Part shown: in pieces, positions 26,140 to 34,110 of the stretch
Numbering within the stretch: position 1 is the stretch's first letter
How the letters are laid out: each line of letters starts with the position of its first letter
The notes under the pieces: generated by a model
Told to the model about the DNA's origin: nothing
Database searches by the model: none
The model's input: only the letters and a program-made list of their open reading frames with translations
NCBI GenBank assembly: GCA_013824715.1
Contig: PNOH01000015.1
Coordinates: forward strand, 1-64,000
Reading direction: 5' to 3'
Origin: Odoribacter sp.
GTDB lineage: Bacteria; Bacteroidota; Bacteroidia; Bacteroidales; Prolixibacteraceae
Length of the DNA: 64,000 bases
Made by a program: the position numbers and the translations under genes

Positions 26140-26475
26140 ATGGTCACATCAAAACATGAATTGTTCGACGAAAACCTTCAGGAAAAGGCCAACCTGTTTA
26201 AAGCCCTCTCCCACCCGGCACGTCTGCAAATCCTGCAATTTCTGGCTGAAGCAAAAACCTGTATTTCAGGAGATATTTCTGACGAATTGCCTCTTAGCCG
26301 CACCACGGTAAACCAACACCTGAAGGAACTGAAAGAAATTGGACTGATTCAGGGTCATATCGAAGGCTCCAAAACCAACTATTGTCTGGATTACAACAAA
26401 ATAGCTGAAATGAAAGAACTACTCGGCGGGTTTTTAAATGAATTTCAACTGCCCGATGGCTTTTGCTGCAAATAA
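26140..26475 (+). CDS. arsR: ArsR family repressor of the arsC-acr3 operon
   Basis: 111 residues, strongly similar to the repressor at 23633 over its whole length (both have KANLFKALSHPARLQ-like and PLSRTTVNQHLKELKEIGLI-like stretches). Candidate ligands are the Cys in KTCISGD and the C-terminal pair in GFCCK. It ends exactly at that Cys pair plus Lys. It should respond to As(III) and control itself, arsC and acr3 through the tandem operators just upstream. Confidence 0.88.
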   Translation: MVTSKHELFDENLQEKANLFKALSHPARLQILQFLAEAKTCISGDISDELPLSRTTVNQHLKELKEIGLIQGHIEGSKTNYCLDYNKIAEMKELLGGFLNEFQLPDGFCCK

Positions 26476-26477
26476 GA

Positions 26478-26507
26478 ACAATTCGACAATTTGACGATAT
26501 GGCAATT
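26478..26507. repeat. 30-base dispersed repeat, first copy beside arsC
   Basis: This AT-rich segment matches 27064-27093 at 24 of 30 positions. A third, weaker copy lies near 26526-26553. The second copy contributes the last codons of ArsC. Confidence 0.6.
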
Positions 26508-26596
26508 AGACAATTAAAAAAATGAGTTAATTAGACGATTTGCCAATTGAACATTGCATATTAAAGAAAATACAAACACCCATAAAACAAAACAAG

Positions 26597-26662
26597 ATGA
26601 ATGATGAATTTAAAGAAAATGTGATTATCAATCTAACCTTCGAGTTTGCTAAAAAAATATGA
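26597..26662 (+). CDS. Short ORF, N-terminal remnant of a four-helix-bundle (S23-like) protein, coupled to arsC
   Basis: 21 codons (MNDEFKENVIINLTFEFAKKI) that match the usual beginning of Bacteroidota four-helix-bundle / 23S-intervening-sequence proteins, which then stop. The stop TGA overlaps the arsC ATG (ATGA). It may be a remnant left by the event that placed arsC here, and it may now couple translation of arsC. Whether it is translated is unknown. Confidence 0.5.
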   Translation: MNDEFKENVIINLTFEFAKKI

Positions 26663-27090
26663 AAGTCTTAATCCTTTGCACCGGAAACAGTTGCCGCAGC
26701 CAGATGGCTCACGGTTTTTTACAATCGTTCGACCCGAAGCTGACGGTTTGCTCAGCCGGAACACAAGCTTCAGGCAAACTCAATTCCAAAGCCGTTTTAG
26801 TCATGAAAGACATCGGGATCGACATCAGTCACCATACTTCTGACCCAGTTGAAAAATATCTGAATGATGAATGGGACTACGTGATTACCGTTTGTGGCGG
26901 CGCCAACGAAAGCTGCCCAACCTTTTTAGGAAAAGTAAAACACAGGCTGCACATAGGGTTCGATGATCCATCACACGCCACTGGAACCGATGAATTCATC
27001 TGGAGTGAATATATCAGGGTGAGGGAGGAGATTAAAGAAGGGTTCCGGAAATTTTACAATGAGTCAATTCGACAATGTAACGATTTGTGA
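26659..27090 (+). CDS. arsC: Arsenate reductase, low-MW phosphatase type, thioredoxin-linked
   Basis: 143 residues. The P-loop CTGNSCRS holds the nucleophilic Cys7 and Cys12. Cys79 and Cys86 (VCGGANESC) form the relay pair seen in thioredoxin-coupled ArsC of the pI258 type, and FDDPSHA supplies the general acid Asp. It reduces arsenate to arsenite for export by the Acr3 pump encoded next. The last eight codons (SIRQCNDL) and the stop come from a dispersed repeat, so the C-terminal tail is probably not functional. Confidence 0.93.
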   Translation: MKVLILCTGNSCRSQMAHGFLQSFDPKLTVCSAGTQASGKLNSKAVLVMKDIGIDISHHTSDPVEKYLNDEWDYVITVCGGANESCPTFLGKVKHRLHIGFDDPSHATGTDEFIWSEYIRVREEIKEGFRKFYNESIRQCNDL

Positions 27091-27093
27091 ATT
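27064..27093. repeat. 30-base dispersed repeat, copy overlapping the 3' end of arsC
   Basis: Second copy of the repeat at 26478-26507 (24 of 30 identical). It encodes the ArsC C-terminus and its TGA. Confidence 0.6.
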
Positions 27094-27161
27094 GAAAATA
27101 ATCAATACTTCCAGGTTACAATAAATCATTTTCAAATTGAATATTCTTCAAATCAATACCT

Positions 27162-28205
27162 ATGAGTACTTCAAAACAACTTTCATTTTTCGACCGGTAC
27201 CTTACGCTTTGGATTTTCCTGATCATGTTTGGAGGAGTCATGGTAGGTTATTTTATACCTGAAATTTCAGGTTTCTGGAATTCTTTAAGCTCAGGAACCA
27301 CCAATATTCCTATTGCGATTGGCTTAGTTTTAATGATGTATCCGCCACTGGCCAAAGTGAAATACGAAAAATTGCCAGTGGTTTTTAAAAATCTGAAGCT
27401 GCTCAGTTTATCGCTTATACAAAACTGGATTGTCGGCCCACTGGTCATGTTTTTTCTGGCTATCGTATTCCTTCACAACTATCCGGATTTGATGGTTGGT
27501 GTAATTCTGGTGGGATTGGCCCGTTGTATTGCGATGGTGCTTGTTTGGAACGACCTGGCTAAAGGCGACCCTGAACTGGCTGCCGGACTGGTTGCCTTCA
27601 ACGCCATTTTTCAGGTATTTCTGTATTCGGTTTATGCCTACGTGTTTATCACTATTTTGCCACCGCTGTTTGGGATAAAAGGCGCTATTGTTGAAGTTTC
27701 AATTTCCGAAATTGCGATAACTGTCTTGATTTATCTGGGAATACCTTTTGCTGCAGGTTTAATTTCAAATCTCATACTTCGCTCATGGAAAAGCAGTGAG
27801 TGGTACTTCTCTACATTTATCCCGAAAGTTTCTTTGCTGACGCCTGTAGCACTGCTGTTTACCATATTTGTGATGTTTTCGCTCAAAGGCGAAAAAATTA
27901 TCGAATTGCCTGTTGATGTTATTCGGGTTGCTATACCTTATACCATTTACTTTGGGTTCATGTTTTTCACCACCTTTTTTGCCGCAAAATGGATGGGCGA
28001 ACGTTACGAAAAATCAACGACCCTGGCTTTTACTGCCGGAAGTAACGACTTTGAACTGGCCATTGCTGTAGCTATCGCCGTTTTCGGAATAAACTCTCAG
28101 GCTGCGTTTGCAACGGTAATCGGTCCGTTGGTTGAAGTTCCGGTGATGGTTGGTCTGGTGAATGTGGCATTCTGGTTTAAGAAGAAGCTTTATAAAGCGA
28201 ATTAG
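27162..28205 (+). CDS. acr3: Acr3 family arsenite efflux transporter
   Basis: 347 residues with about ten membrane helices. [13 protein letters not shown] contains the conserved Cys of helix 4 needed for As(III) transport, and [13 protein letters not shown] contains the conserved Glu of helix 9. [14 protein letters not shown] is the Acr3 signature near the C-terminus. It exports As(OH)3 using the proton gradient. It follows arsC after 71 bases in the same direction and ends 8 bases from the convergent HxlR gene. Confidence 0.93.
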   Translation: MSTSKQLSFFDRYLTLWIFLIMFGGVMVGYFIPEISGFWNSLSSGTTNIPIAIGLVLMMYPPLAKVKYEKLPVVFKNLKLLSLSLIQNWIVGPLVMFFLAIVFLHNYPDLMVGVILVGLARCIAMVLVWNDLAKGDPELAAGLVAFNAIFQVFLYSVYAYVFITILPPLFGIKGAIVEVSISEIAITVLIYLGIPFAAGLISNLILRSWKSSEWYFSTFIPKVSLLTPVALLFTIFVMFSLKGEKIIELPVDVIRVAIPYTIYFGFMFFTTFFAAKWMGERYEKSTTLAFTAGSNDFELAIAVAIAVFGINSQAAFATVIGPLVEVPVMVGLVNVAFWFKKKLYKAN

Positions 28206-28213
28206 TGGTTCCC

Positions 28214-28549
28214 TTATTTGGTAACCACTTCGAAATTGACTTGAGCCCATTCAATCATCATCTGCAATACAGGCATGAGTTCTTTCCCTGTTTCGGTCAA
28301 CGAATATTCAACCCGGGGCGGTATCTCAGCATAGGCTTCGCGTGTTATTAAGTGATCATTTTCCAGGTGCTTTAACGTAGTAGAAAGCATTTTCTGAGAG
28401 ATGTCGGGAATGGCATTTAAAAGTTCCTTATAGCGCATTTTCTCTTTCGACCTCAATTTTAATAAAATCAATAGCGACCATTTATCACTAAATCTGCTCA
28501 GGACATTCCGTATCGGACAGGACGGATAATGTAAATTCAGTTCTCTCAT
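28214..28549 (-). CDS. HxlR family transcriptional regulator
   Basis: 111 residues, one winged helix. CPIRNVLSRFSDKWSLLIL is the HxlR signature with a Cys near the N-terminus that in some members senses electrophiles or oxidants. PRVEYSLTETGKEL is the wing. It is divergent from a cupin gene across a 218-base intergenic region with two palindromes, so it probably controls that gene and itself. The stop is 8 bases from the end of acr3; the two are convergent. Confidence 0.9.
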   Translation of the reverse strand: MRELNLHYPSCPIRNVLSRFSDKWSLLILLKLRSKEKMRYKELLNAIPDISQKMLSTTLKHLENDHLITREAYAEIPPRVEYSLTETGKELMPVLQMMIEWAQVNFEVVTK

Positions 28550-28596
28550 CGGCTTGTTATTTTATTCCTTCAAAATTACGAAAATCTCTAAAAGAA

Positions 28597-28621
28597 AGTA
28601 ACACCCTATTCATTTGTTACT
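28597..28621. promoter_or_regulatory. Candidate HxlR operator 1
   Basis: AGTAACA and TGTTACT form a perfect 7-base inverted repeat with an 11-base spacer, upstream of the HxlR gene. TGTTACT recurs within operator 2. Confidence 0.5.
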
Positions 28622-28683
28622 GTCTGAAAAAATATTAAATAAAATACATCAATTAACTTATTGAAAATTAATAATTCTAACCA

Positions 28684-28701
28684 GTTAGGTGTGTTACTAA
28701 C
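28684..28701. promoter_or_regulatory. Candidate HxlR operator 2 and cupin promoter region
   Basis: GTTAG and CTAAC flank 8 bases that include TGTTA. Just downstream, TTG (28706-28708), 20 bases and TACCTTTA (28729-28736) resemble a promoter for the cupin gene at 28768. Confidence 0.45.
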
Positions 28702-28767
28702 CCGATTGCATAGCGTTTTTATTCACTTTACCTTTACTTCAGAATAATTAAAAATGGAGGACAAAAA

Positions 28768-29205
28768 ATGAAAGAGCTTTTAGTCAAAAATTACAATTCA
28801 ATTGAAGGTCAGAAATTGGGTCAGGATGGAAATGAGTTTACCGTAAAACCAGTTATTCCACGCGAAGACAGTAATAAATGCAGGGTCAATTTTGTAGAGG
28901 TGGAGCCTGGAAATTATGCATTCGGCTACCATTATCATGAAATGAACGAAGAAGTATTTTACATCATCAGTGGAACAGGCATTGTTCGCACTCCGAAAGG
29001 CGAAATCACCGTTAAAGCCGGTGATGCAATTACTTTTCCAACCGGTCCTGAAGGTGCACATGTCATTCGAAACGGTTCTGATACAGAAAATTTGGTTTAC
29101 ATCGATTTTGACGCTGTCAATGTTCCCGAAATCGTTCACTTCCCGGATACCAATAAGGTTATGGTTACCGGCCCGTATTCACATGGAATTTATGATAAGA
29201 ACTAA
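28768..29205 (+). CDS. Cytosolic cupin-domain protein
   Basis: 145 residues, no signal peptide. Motif 1 is GYHYHEMNEEVFYIISGTG with the His-x-His and Glu metal ligands. Motif 2 has GPEGAHVIRN with the third His. The closest general type is the small metal-binding cupin used in sugar or quinone chemistry; the substrate cannot be deduced. A Shine-Dalgarno-like GGAGG precedes the ATG. It is probably regulated by the divergent HxlR gene. Confidence 0.85.
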   Translation: MKELLVKNYNSIEGQKLGQDGNEFTVKPVIPREDSNKCRVNFVEVEPGNYAFGYHYHEMNEEVFYIISGTGIVRTPKGEITVKAGDAITFPTGPEGAHVIRNGSDTENLVYIDFDAVNVPEIVHFPDTNKVMVTGPYSHGIYDKN

Positions 29206-29223
29206 GTTATTTATAACTAAAGT

Positions 29224-29544
29224 ATGAAAAGAGTAATGGTAATACTTATCGTGTTCCTGAGTTCAATTTTCAGTTCTCATGCACAAACCATAAAATGGGA
29301 AGGAAAAGAATTTGAAATTTCGAAAGTGAAAGCTTCTGTTGTCCAATTCAATGGTGAAGATGTATTAAAAGTTGAGCGGGATTTGGAAGCATTACCTTTT
29401 CAGGTGGAAAATTTAGCAGCTACTGTTGATGAACCTACCTATGTCAAATTAAAGAATCTTGACTTTGAAAATGGAATTATTGAAGTAAAAATGCTGAGTC
29501 AGATTCAAAACCCTTCACCTTTTCCAGGCGCTCAGGGACAATGA
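29224..29544 (+). pseudogene. N-terminal piece of a split LamG/concanavalin-like secreted protein
   Basis: A signal peptide (VMVILIVFLSSIFSSHAQ) and about 85 residues of a beta-sandwich domain (IIEVKMLSQIQ) end abruptly after FPGAQGQ. The rest of the same domain (AFHINEDNTKFESIYIRPTN onward) is found at 31343-31720, 1.8 kb away in the same orientation. Sequence between GAQG and AFHIN has been replaced by unrelated genes. The assignment of both pieces to one original gene rests on domain logic, not on an alignment. Confidence 0.6.
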
Positions 29545-29717
29545 TCATCATGGGTGGTAAAAGCCATTTCGCATCACAACTGCTTTGGAATTGGTTACAT
29601 AACAACATTCAGGGGTCGCGGCTTGAGATTATGGAAGATGCCGGTCATGGCTTTTACGATTCTCATCCGGATGTTTTTAACAAGCTGGCAATCGATTTTC
29701 TTAAGAATGAACAATAG
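29541..29717 (+). pseudogene. C-terminal fragment of an alpha/beta hydrolase
   Basis: 58 residues (from TMIIMGGKSHF) encode the last strand and helix of an alpha/beta hydrolase, with the catalytic His in EDAGHGFYDSHPDVFNKLA and the terminal LAIDFLKNEQ. Nothing hydrolase-like lies upstream: the frame is joined directly to the split-gene fragment near 29535. The Ser nucleophile and Asp are missing, so it cannot be active. Confidence 0.7.
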
Positions 29718-29742
29718 TTACATAATCAATACACTATCTGCG

Positions 29743-30162
29743 ATGAATAAGTATTTCCTAACACTGATTTTATTGGCATTTCTCAGTCTGACTGCCAGGT
29801 CGCAATACAGCGGCTTAATTATTAAAGAACTGTTACGTACTGATACAACTTCCATTGGGCAGAAAATGACTTATCCGAAATTCTCTGATCCGGAAGTTAC
29901 TATGCTGAAAATAACAATCCCCCCTGGAAAATCAACTGGTTGGCACAAGCATAACTTTCCTGTTTTTGCGTATGTAATAAAAGGTACATTGACTGTAGAA
30001 CTCGAAGATCATCGGGTAATTAAATTCAAAGAAGATTCAACCTTTGCTGAAATGATGAATACGTATCACAATGGGAAAAATATGGAAGATTCTGATTTGG
30101 AAGTGATAGCAATTTATCTAGGAGGAAAGGGACAAAAACTGTCAATCATGAAGGAAAAATAA
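29743..30162 (+). CDS. Exported cupin-domain protein
   Basis: 139 residues from the ATG at 29743, which gives a clean signal peptide (FLTLILLAFLSLTARSQ). The cupin core has STGWHKHNFPVFAYVIKGTL with paired His residues and a second motif around FAEMMNTYHNGKN. It is periplasmic and of unknown substrate. It lies inside the segment that separates the two halves of the split gene. The longer open frame upstream belongs to another frame of the hydrolase fragment and is not used. Confidence 0.8.
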   Translation: MNKYFLTLILLAFLSLTARSQYSGLIIKELLRTDTTSIGQKMTYPKFSDPEVTMLKITIPPGKSTGWHKHNFPVFAYVIKGTLTVELEDHRVIKFKEDSTFAEMMNTYHNGKNMEDSDLEVIAIYLGGKGQKLSIMKEK

Positions 30163-30237
30163 ACGTAATAAGTCGGTGAGATTTGGTGTACTTCTTCAGC
30201 AATTTCTCGTATAAAAACCAATAAATCAATAACAAAA

Positions 30238-31341
30238 ATGACAAAAATGAGAACAAATAATATGCTTGTATTAAAAATGTTTGTGTTATTCATGTTAATA
30301 CAAACAGTTGTCTTCGCTCAAGGTGCGAAAGAAATATTCATTAACGCTAATTCCGGAAATGACCAAAATTCAGGATCAAAAGATAATCCTTTAAAAACGC
30401 TGAATGAAGTGGCTGGAAGAGTCAATCAAGCCAATGGAAAAGGAGCAATTACTATTTATATTTCTGAAGGTATTTATGGTTTGGACGTTACTGCTACCTT
30501 TCATCCTGTAAACTGGCATTTTACCAAAGAGCAGCGACTGACCATCAGGGCAGAAGTTTTACCGGATGATTCCGATTGGGATCCCGGGAAAATGCCTGTA
30601 ATCGTATCAACAATGCCTCTTAATTTTAAACCTTATGGGAACCAGGATCCACTTGGCGGAGCATCATATGGAATTCAAATTGAAACCGAACATGTTACAA
30701 TTCAAGGCTTAAGGGTTTTAGGCACACCTGTTCATGAAAGGCCTAAAGACGGATTAGTTAGAAGAAATTACCCAATTGTACGCGAAGGTCGAAATCTTGA
30801 CGATTTGCGCATTACCCAGTGTCTGTTTATCGGCGACAAGCAAGCCATTCCAAACCATCTGGCGATACTGGCCAGTGGACAAGGTGTGGTCGTTGATCAC
30901 TGTATTTTCTATCATTGTAAAGATGCTATTGTCTTTTGGTTTTCTGACGAACCTGCCAGGAATTGTGAAGTTCATCACAATCTTTTTATTGGCAATTATG
31001 GCGCAAATGTTTGGTCATGGTCTGCCGCCGAAGATTTAAAATTTTACAATAATGTTGTAACTGACACCAATGTTTTTTGGATTTTAAAAAGAGATGAAAA
31101 AGCATCGTTTTCCCTCTCAAACTCTCTAATTGCAGGCTATAACGAACTGGTTAACAAAGGCGGTGGACCTGCAGGTTTTGGAGAAAAAGCTGACCCGGGT
31201 AAATTGAAATTTGGCAAAGATGTTATCCTAAAAAAAGAAGGTAATTTACAAGTAGTAGAAGATCCCACCAACCGCAACTATCTGCATATAGTGCCGGGCA
31301 CATTGGGAGCCGATTTAGGAGCAGGACTATTTACCAAATAG
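30238..31341 (+). CDS. Exported right-handed beta-helix protein (DUF1565-type)
   Basis: 367 residues with a signal peptide (LKMFVLFMLIQTVVFAQG). The DUF1565 opening, NANSGNDQNSGSKDNPLKTL, leads into a parallel beta-helix with coils such as VTIQGLRVLG, LRITQCLFIG, VVVDHCIFYH and CEVHHNLFIG. This fold is shared by pectate lyases and related polysaccharide-active proteins; catalytic residues cannot be assigned. It ends DLGAGLFTK at the right border of the inserted segment. Confidence 0.82.
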   Translation: MTKMRTNNMLVLKMFVLFMLIQTVVFAQGAKEIFINANSGNDQNSGSKDNPLKTLNEVAGRVNQANGKGAITIYISEGIYGLDVTATFHPVNWHFTKEQRLTIRAEVLPDDSDWDPGKMPVIVSTMPLNFKPYGNQDPLGGASYGIQIETEHVTIQGLRVLGTPVHERPKDGLVRRNYPIVREGRNLDDLRITQCLFIGDKQAIPNHLAILASGQGVVVDHCIFYHCKDAIVFWFSDEPARNCEVHHNLFIGNYGANVWSWSAAEDLKFYNNVVTDTNVFWILKRDEKASFSLSNSLIAGYNELVNKGGGPAGFGEKADPGKLKFGKDVILKKEGNLQVVEDPTNRNYLHIVPGTLGADLGAGLFTK

Positions 31342-31342
31342 T

Positions 31343-31720
31343 GTGAATGCCTTCCATATAAATGAGGATAATACCAAATTCGAAAGCATTTACATCCGTC
31401 CGACAAATGCACGGGCCGACGACCAAATAAGAAGAAACCACACCCTTCAGTATTTTTCTTTTCCTGATTTTCCTTTTTCCAGATTAAGAAGAGAGTCGCC
31501 CGAGAAATACGAGTCATATACTGATATGGCGCTTAATGAATGGATTAAAATAAAAATTACCGTTAAAGATTCAAAGGCCCTACTATTTATAAACGACGGC
31601 ATTCAGCCGTGTTTAATTGTCAACGATTTAAAACATGGAGATGATTCCTTCGGAGCTATCGGTTTATGGGTTGATGTAGGTACTGAAGGATATTTCTCTG
31701 ATTTAAAAGTTTATGAATAG
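31343..31720 (+). pseudogene. C-terminal piece of the split LamG/concanavalin-like protein
   Basis: The frame opens just after the beta-helix stop and reads AFHINEDNTKFESIYIRPTN, then LQYFSFPDFPF and a C-terminus with VNDLKHGDDSFGAIGLWVDVG. This is the second half of a beta-sandwich domain without start or signal peptide. It completes the fragment at 29224-29544. A GTG at 31343 might allow some translation, but the product would be unfolded and cytosolic. Confidence 0.6.
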
Positions 31721-31741
31721 AAATAATAACCTCTTTGCTAT

Positions 31742-34027
31742 TTAATACCCCAACGCATCCATCAACTTCTCATTAAGTTTCCGGTTTTTGCCCTGAAACG
31801 GATGGCAATGAATATGAATAGCCGGATTAAAATTCAGTTCAATAATGGCATAATTGTCAGTTGTAGCTTCCTGCATGGTATCCGGAATAATCATATCCAG
31901 ACCGGTAATCACCACATTCAGGGCTTTGGCCGCCTGAACTGCAATTTGCTTGTACGAATCCGGAATATCGTCGGTAAAATCAATGCTGTCGCCACCCGTA
32001 CTGATGTTTGAGTTTTCGCGCAAAAAAACCACTTCGCCTGAAACAGGAATGGTTTCAAAATCCTTGTTTTGCTGCTTCAGGAACATGGCTTCTGCTTCGC
32101 CCAACTGAATTTTTTCCAAAGGTGTGAGATAACCTTTCCCACGAAGCGTATCCTGATTTTTTAGTTCGATAAGCTCACTAACCGATCTGGAACCATCGCC
32201 TGTCACATTGGCCGGAACACGGTGCAAAATGCCCACCACTTCATCGCCAATCACGAAAAAGCGAAACTCTTTTCCTGAAATAAACTCCTCGATCAGGATG
32301 GTTGTGTCATGTTCGAAAGCAATATCAACTGCTCTCTGATAAGTATGTTCATCCTTGTTTTCCTTTAGAATGGTGATTCCAAGTCCAAAATTGGTTTGGT
32401 TCGGTTTGATTACCACCGGTTTGTCCTGATGAAAGTTAAAATCAGCCTTTGCTGCTTTTACACTGGTATATTCCAGGCCTTTCGGAACCCTGATCCCGTG
32501 TTCTGTCAGAATTTTCTTGGTAACCAGTTTATTTTCCATAGCCAGAATACTCGCATAATTATCGAGCGATGTTTTAGTGGCCTGTTTGACGTACTGAATA
32601 TTTCCGTCCTTTTGGAACCGGATAAAATTCTCTTTCCGGTCCAGTATTTCAAACGAAACTCCCCGTTTCACAGCTTCATGCAAAAGGATTTGAGTAGAAA
32701 GTTCCATGTCTTCCAATCCATGGAAATTATAGCTATTAGCTCTGCTATCATTCAAATATTGCCGGGCCTTTTCGACATGGAACTGAATGTATCCCATTTT
32801 CACAATGCCATTCAGCACTTCATAAACCTTGCGCTCTTTCGGGTTTTCAATCAGATTCACAGCCTGCATTAACGAATCAAGGTATTCTGCATTTTTGATG
32901 TCAAGTTTTCCAAATAAATCAGTTATTTCCCGGATAATCGTTTGTGCTTTCTGCCAGATATTGTATCGCACTCCATCAATGTCCACCCAAAATGGCGCTG
33001 TATTCAAACCATACAAGGCAACACCCTGGTGATATTTGTTTGCTTCCGCCTGTGCAGCAGAACTAAAATCATCAGGCTCACCGGTTAGCAATCCATACAA
33101 TGCGAGGGCATGCAAAAACCGCAGCGCTTCCACAGAAATGCCTGCCTTTGCGAGCGGATCGATATCAATGAAGCGAAATTCAAGGTATGAAATATGATGT
33201 TGATTCCGGATAAACTTGAGACGTACCGGTGAATACAATTCTTTGGCAGCAGCTATTTTCTGATCTTGAATCATTCTGGCGATGCTGTCCTTATAATTGG
33301 TGACCGAACTGTAGTCCGGGAATAAATCGTCGAAATTCTGATATCCGAAACAGCTATTCCGGATTGACAATGCAATCACATTGCGATCGATTGGATAAGG
33401 GGCCATTTTACACTGAAGTTCAAACGACGGGTCAACCACAGGACTGTCGCCGTACAGTAAAATGTAAAGCCACCTCAATCTTAGCATCTGCCTGGAGGTT
33501 TTCAGGTATGCTTCATCTTTGAATTCATCGAACGAAACCGATGCATTGGCTTTAAGGTAAAGCAATTCAAGCAACTTTTCGCTGTACGAAAAATTGAAAT
33601 GGATACCCGAAAACAACTGGTTTTTCGGACCATATTTTTCGGCCAAAAATTCACGGTATTCCCGGGCATCATTTCCATCCTCACCATATTGAGCAATGGG
33701 AATCTGCTGATCGGCAGGCAGAATTGGCGGAATACTCTGCGGCCAGAGGTACTCTTCCTTCAGTTCAAGACTGACAATATCGTGAATGGTTTCCAGAAAA
33801 CCGGTTGCCTGCCTGATATCCGGAAGAGGCGGGGTAATCATTTCGATCTGACTTTCAGAAAAATCGGTGGTAATAAACGGATGTTTCAGCTTATTGCCGA
33901 ATACTTTTGGATGCGGCGTCTGAGCCAGATTGCCTGAATGATCAACCCTAATATTTTCCTTCTCGAGGCCAAACAAACCATCGAGCCAGATATTTCCTTT
34001 TAATGAATTAAATGCCGATTGTTTCAT
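31742..34027 (-). CDS. gshAB: Bifunctional glutamate-cysteine ligase / glutathione synthetase
   Basis: 761 residues from the ATG at 34027. The N-terminal two-thirds is a gamma-glutamylcysteine ligase (LFGLEKENIRVD near the start; HISYLEFRFIDIDP later). The C-terminal third is an ATP-grasp synthetase (PVVIKPNQTNFGLGITI and IIELNFNPAIHIHCHPF). This fused GshF-type enzyme makes glutathione from Glu, Cys and Gly in one protein. It may serve the glutathione peroxidase and arsenic genes in the window, which is inference. It lies 65 bases downstream of the MATE gene, across a long inverted repeat. Confidence 0.93.
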   Translation of the reverse strand: MKQSAFNSLKGNIWLDGLFGLEKENIRVDHSGNLAQTPHPKVFGNKLKHPFITTDFSESQIEMITPPLPDIRQATGFLETIHDIVSLELKEEYLWPQSIPPILPADQQIPIAQYGEDGNDAREYREFLAEKYGPKNQLFSGIHFNFSYSEKLLELLYLKANASVSFDEFKDEAYLKTSRQMLRLRWLYILLYGDSPVVDPSFELQCKMAPYPIDRNVIALSIRNSCFGYQNFDDLFPDYSSVTNYKDSIARMIQDQKIAAAKELYSPVRLKFIRNQHHISYLEFRFIDIDPLAKAGISVEALRFLHALALYGLLTGEPDDFSSAAQAEANKYHQGVALYGLNTAPFWVDIDGVRYNIWQKAQTIIREITDLFGKLDIKNAEYLDSLMQAVNLIENPKERKVYEVLNGIVKMGYIQFHVEKARQYLNDSRANSYNFHGLEDMELSTQILLHEAVKRGVSFEILDRKENFIRFQKDGNIQYVKQATKTSLDNYASILAMENKLVTKKILTEHGIRVPKGLEYTSVKAAKADFNFHQDKPVVIKPNQTNFGLGITILKENKDEHTYQRAVDIAFEHDTTILIEEFISGKEFRFFVIGDEVVGILHRVPANVTGDGSRSVSELIELKNQDTLRGKGYLTPLEKIQLGEAEAMFLKQQNKDFETIPVSGEVVFLRENSNISTGGDSIDFTDDIPDSYKQIAVQAAKALNVVITGLDMIIPDTMQEATTDNYAIIELNFNPAIHIHCHPFQGKNRKLNEKLMDALGY

Positions 34028-34039
34028 ATATTTTGTTTT

Positions 34040-34110
34040 AACCACATAGGCACATAGGCCACATAGTTTTTTCTATTTTATTTCTATGTGCACTATGTGT
34101 CTATGTGGTT
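34040..34110. repeat. 27-base CACATAG-type inverted repeat pair between MATE and gshAB
   Basis: Arms 34040-34066 and 34084-34110 match at 24 of 27 positions and enclose a 17-base T-rich loop. Each arm is three units of (C)CACATAG. The right arm supplies the last codons (His-Ile-Asp-Thr) and the stop of the MATE gene. Related arms lie at 39350-39376 and 39588-39614. Confidence 0.8.
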
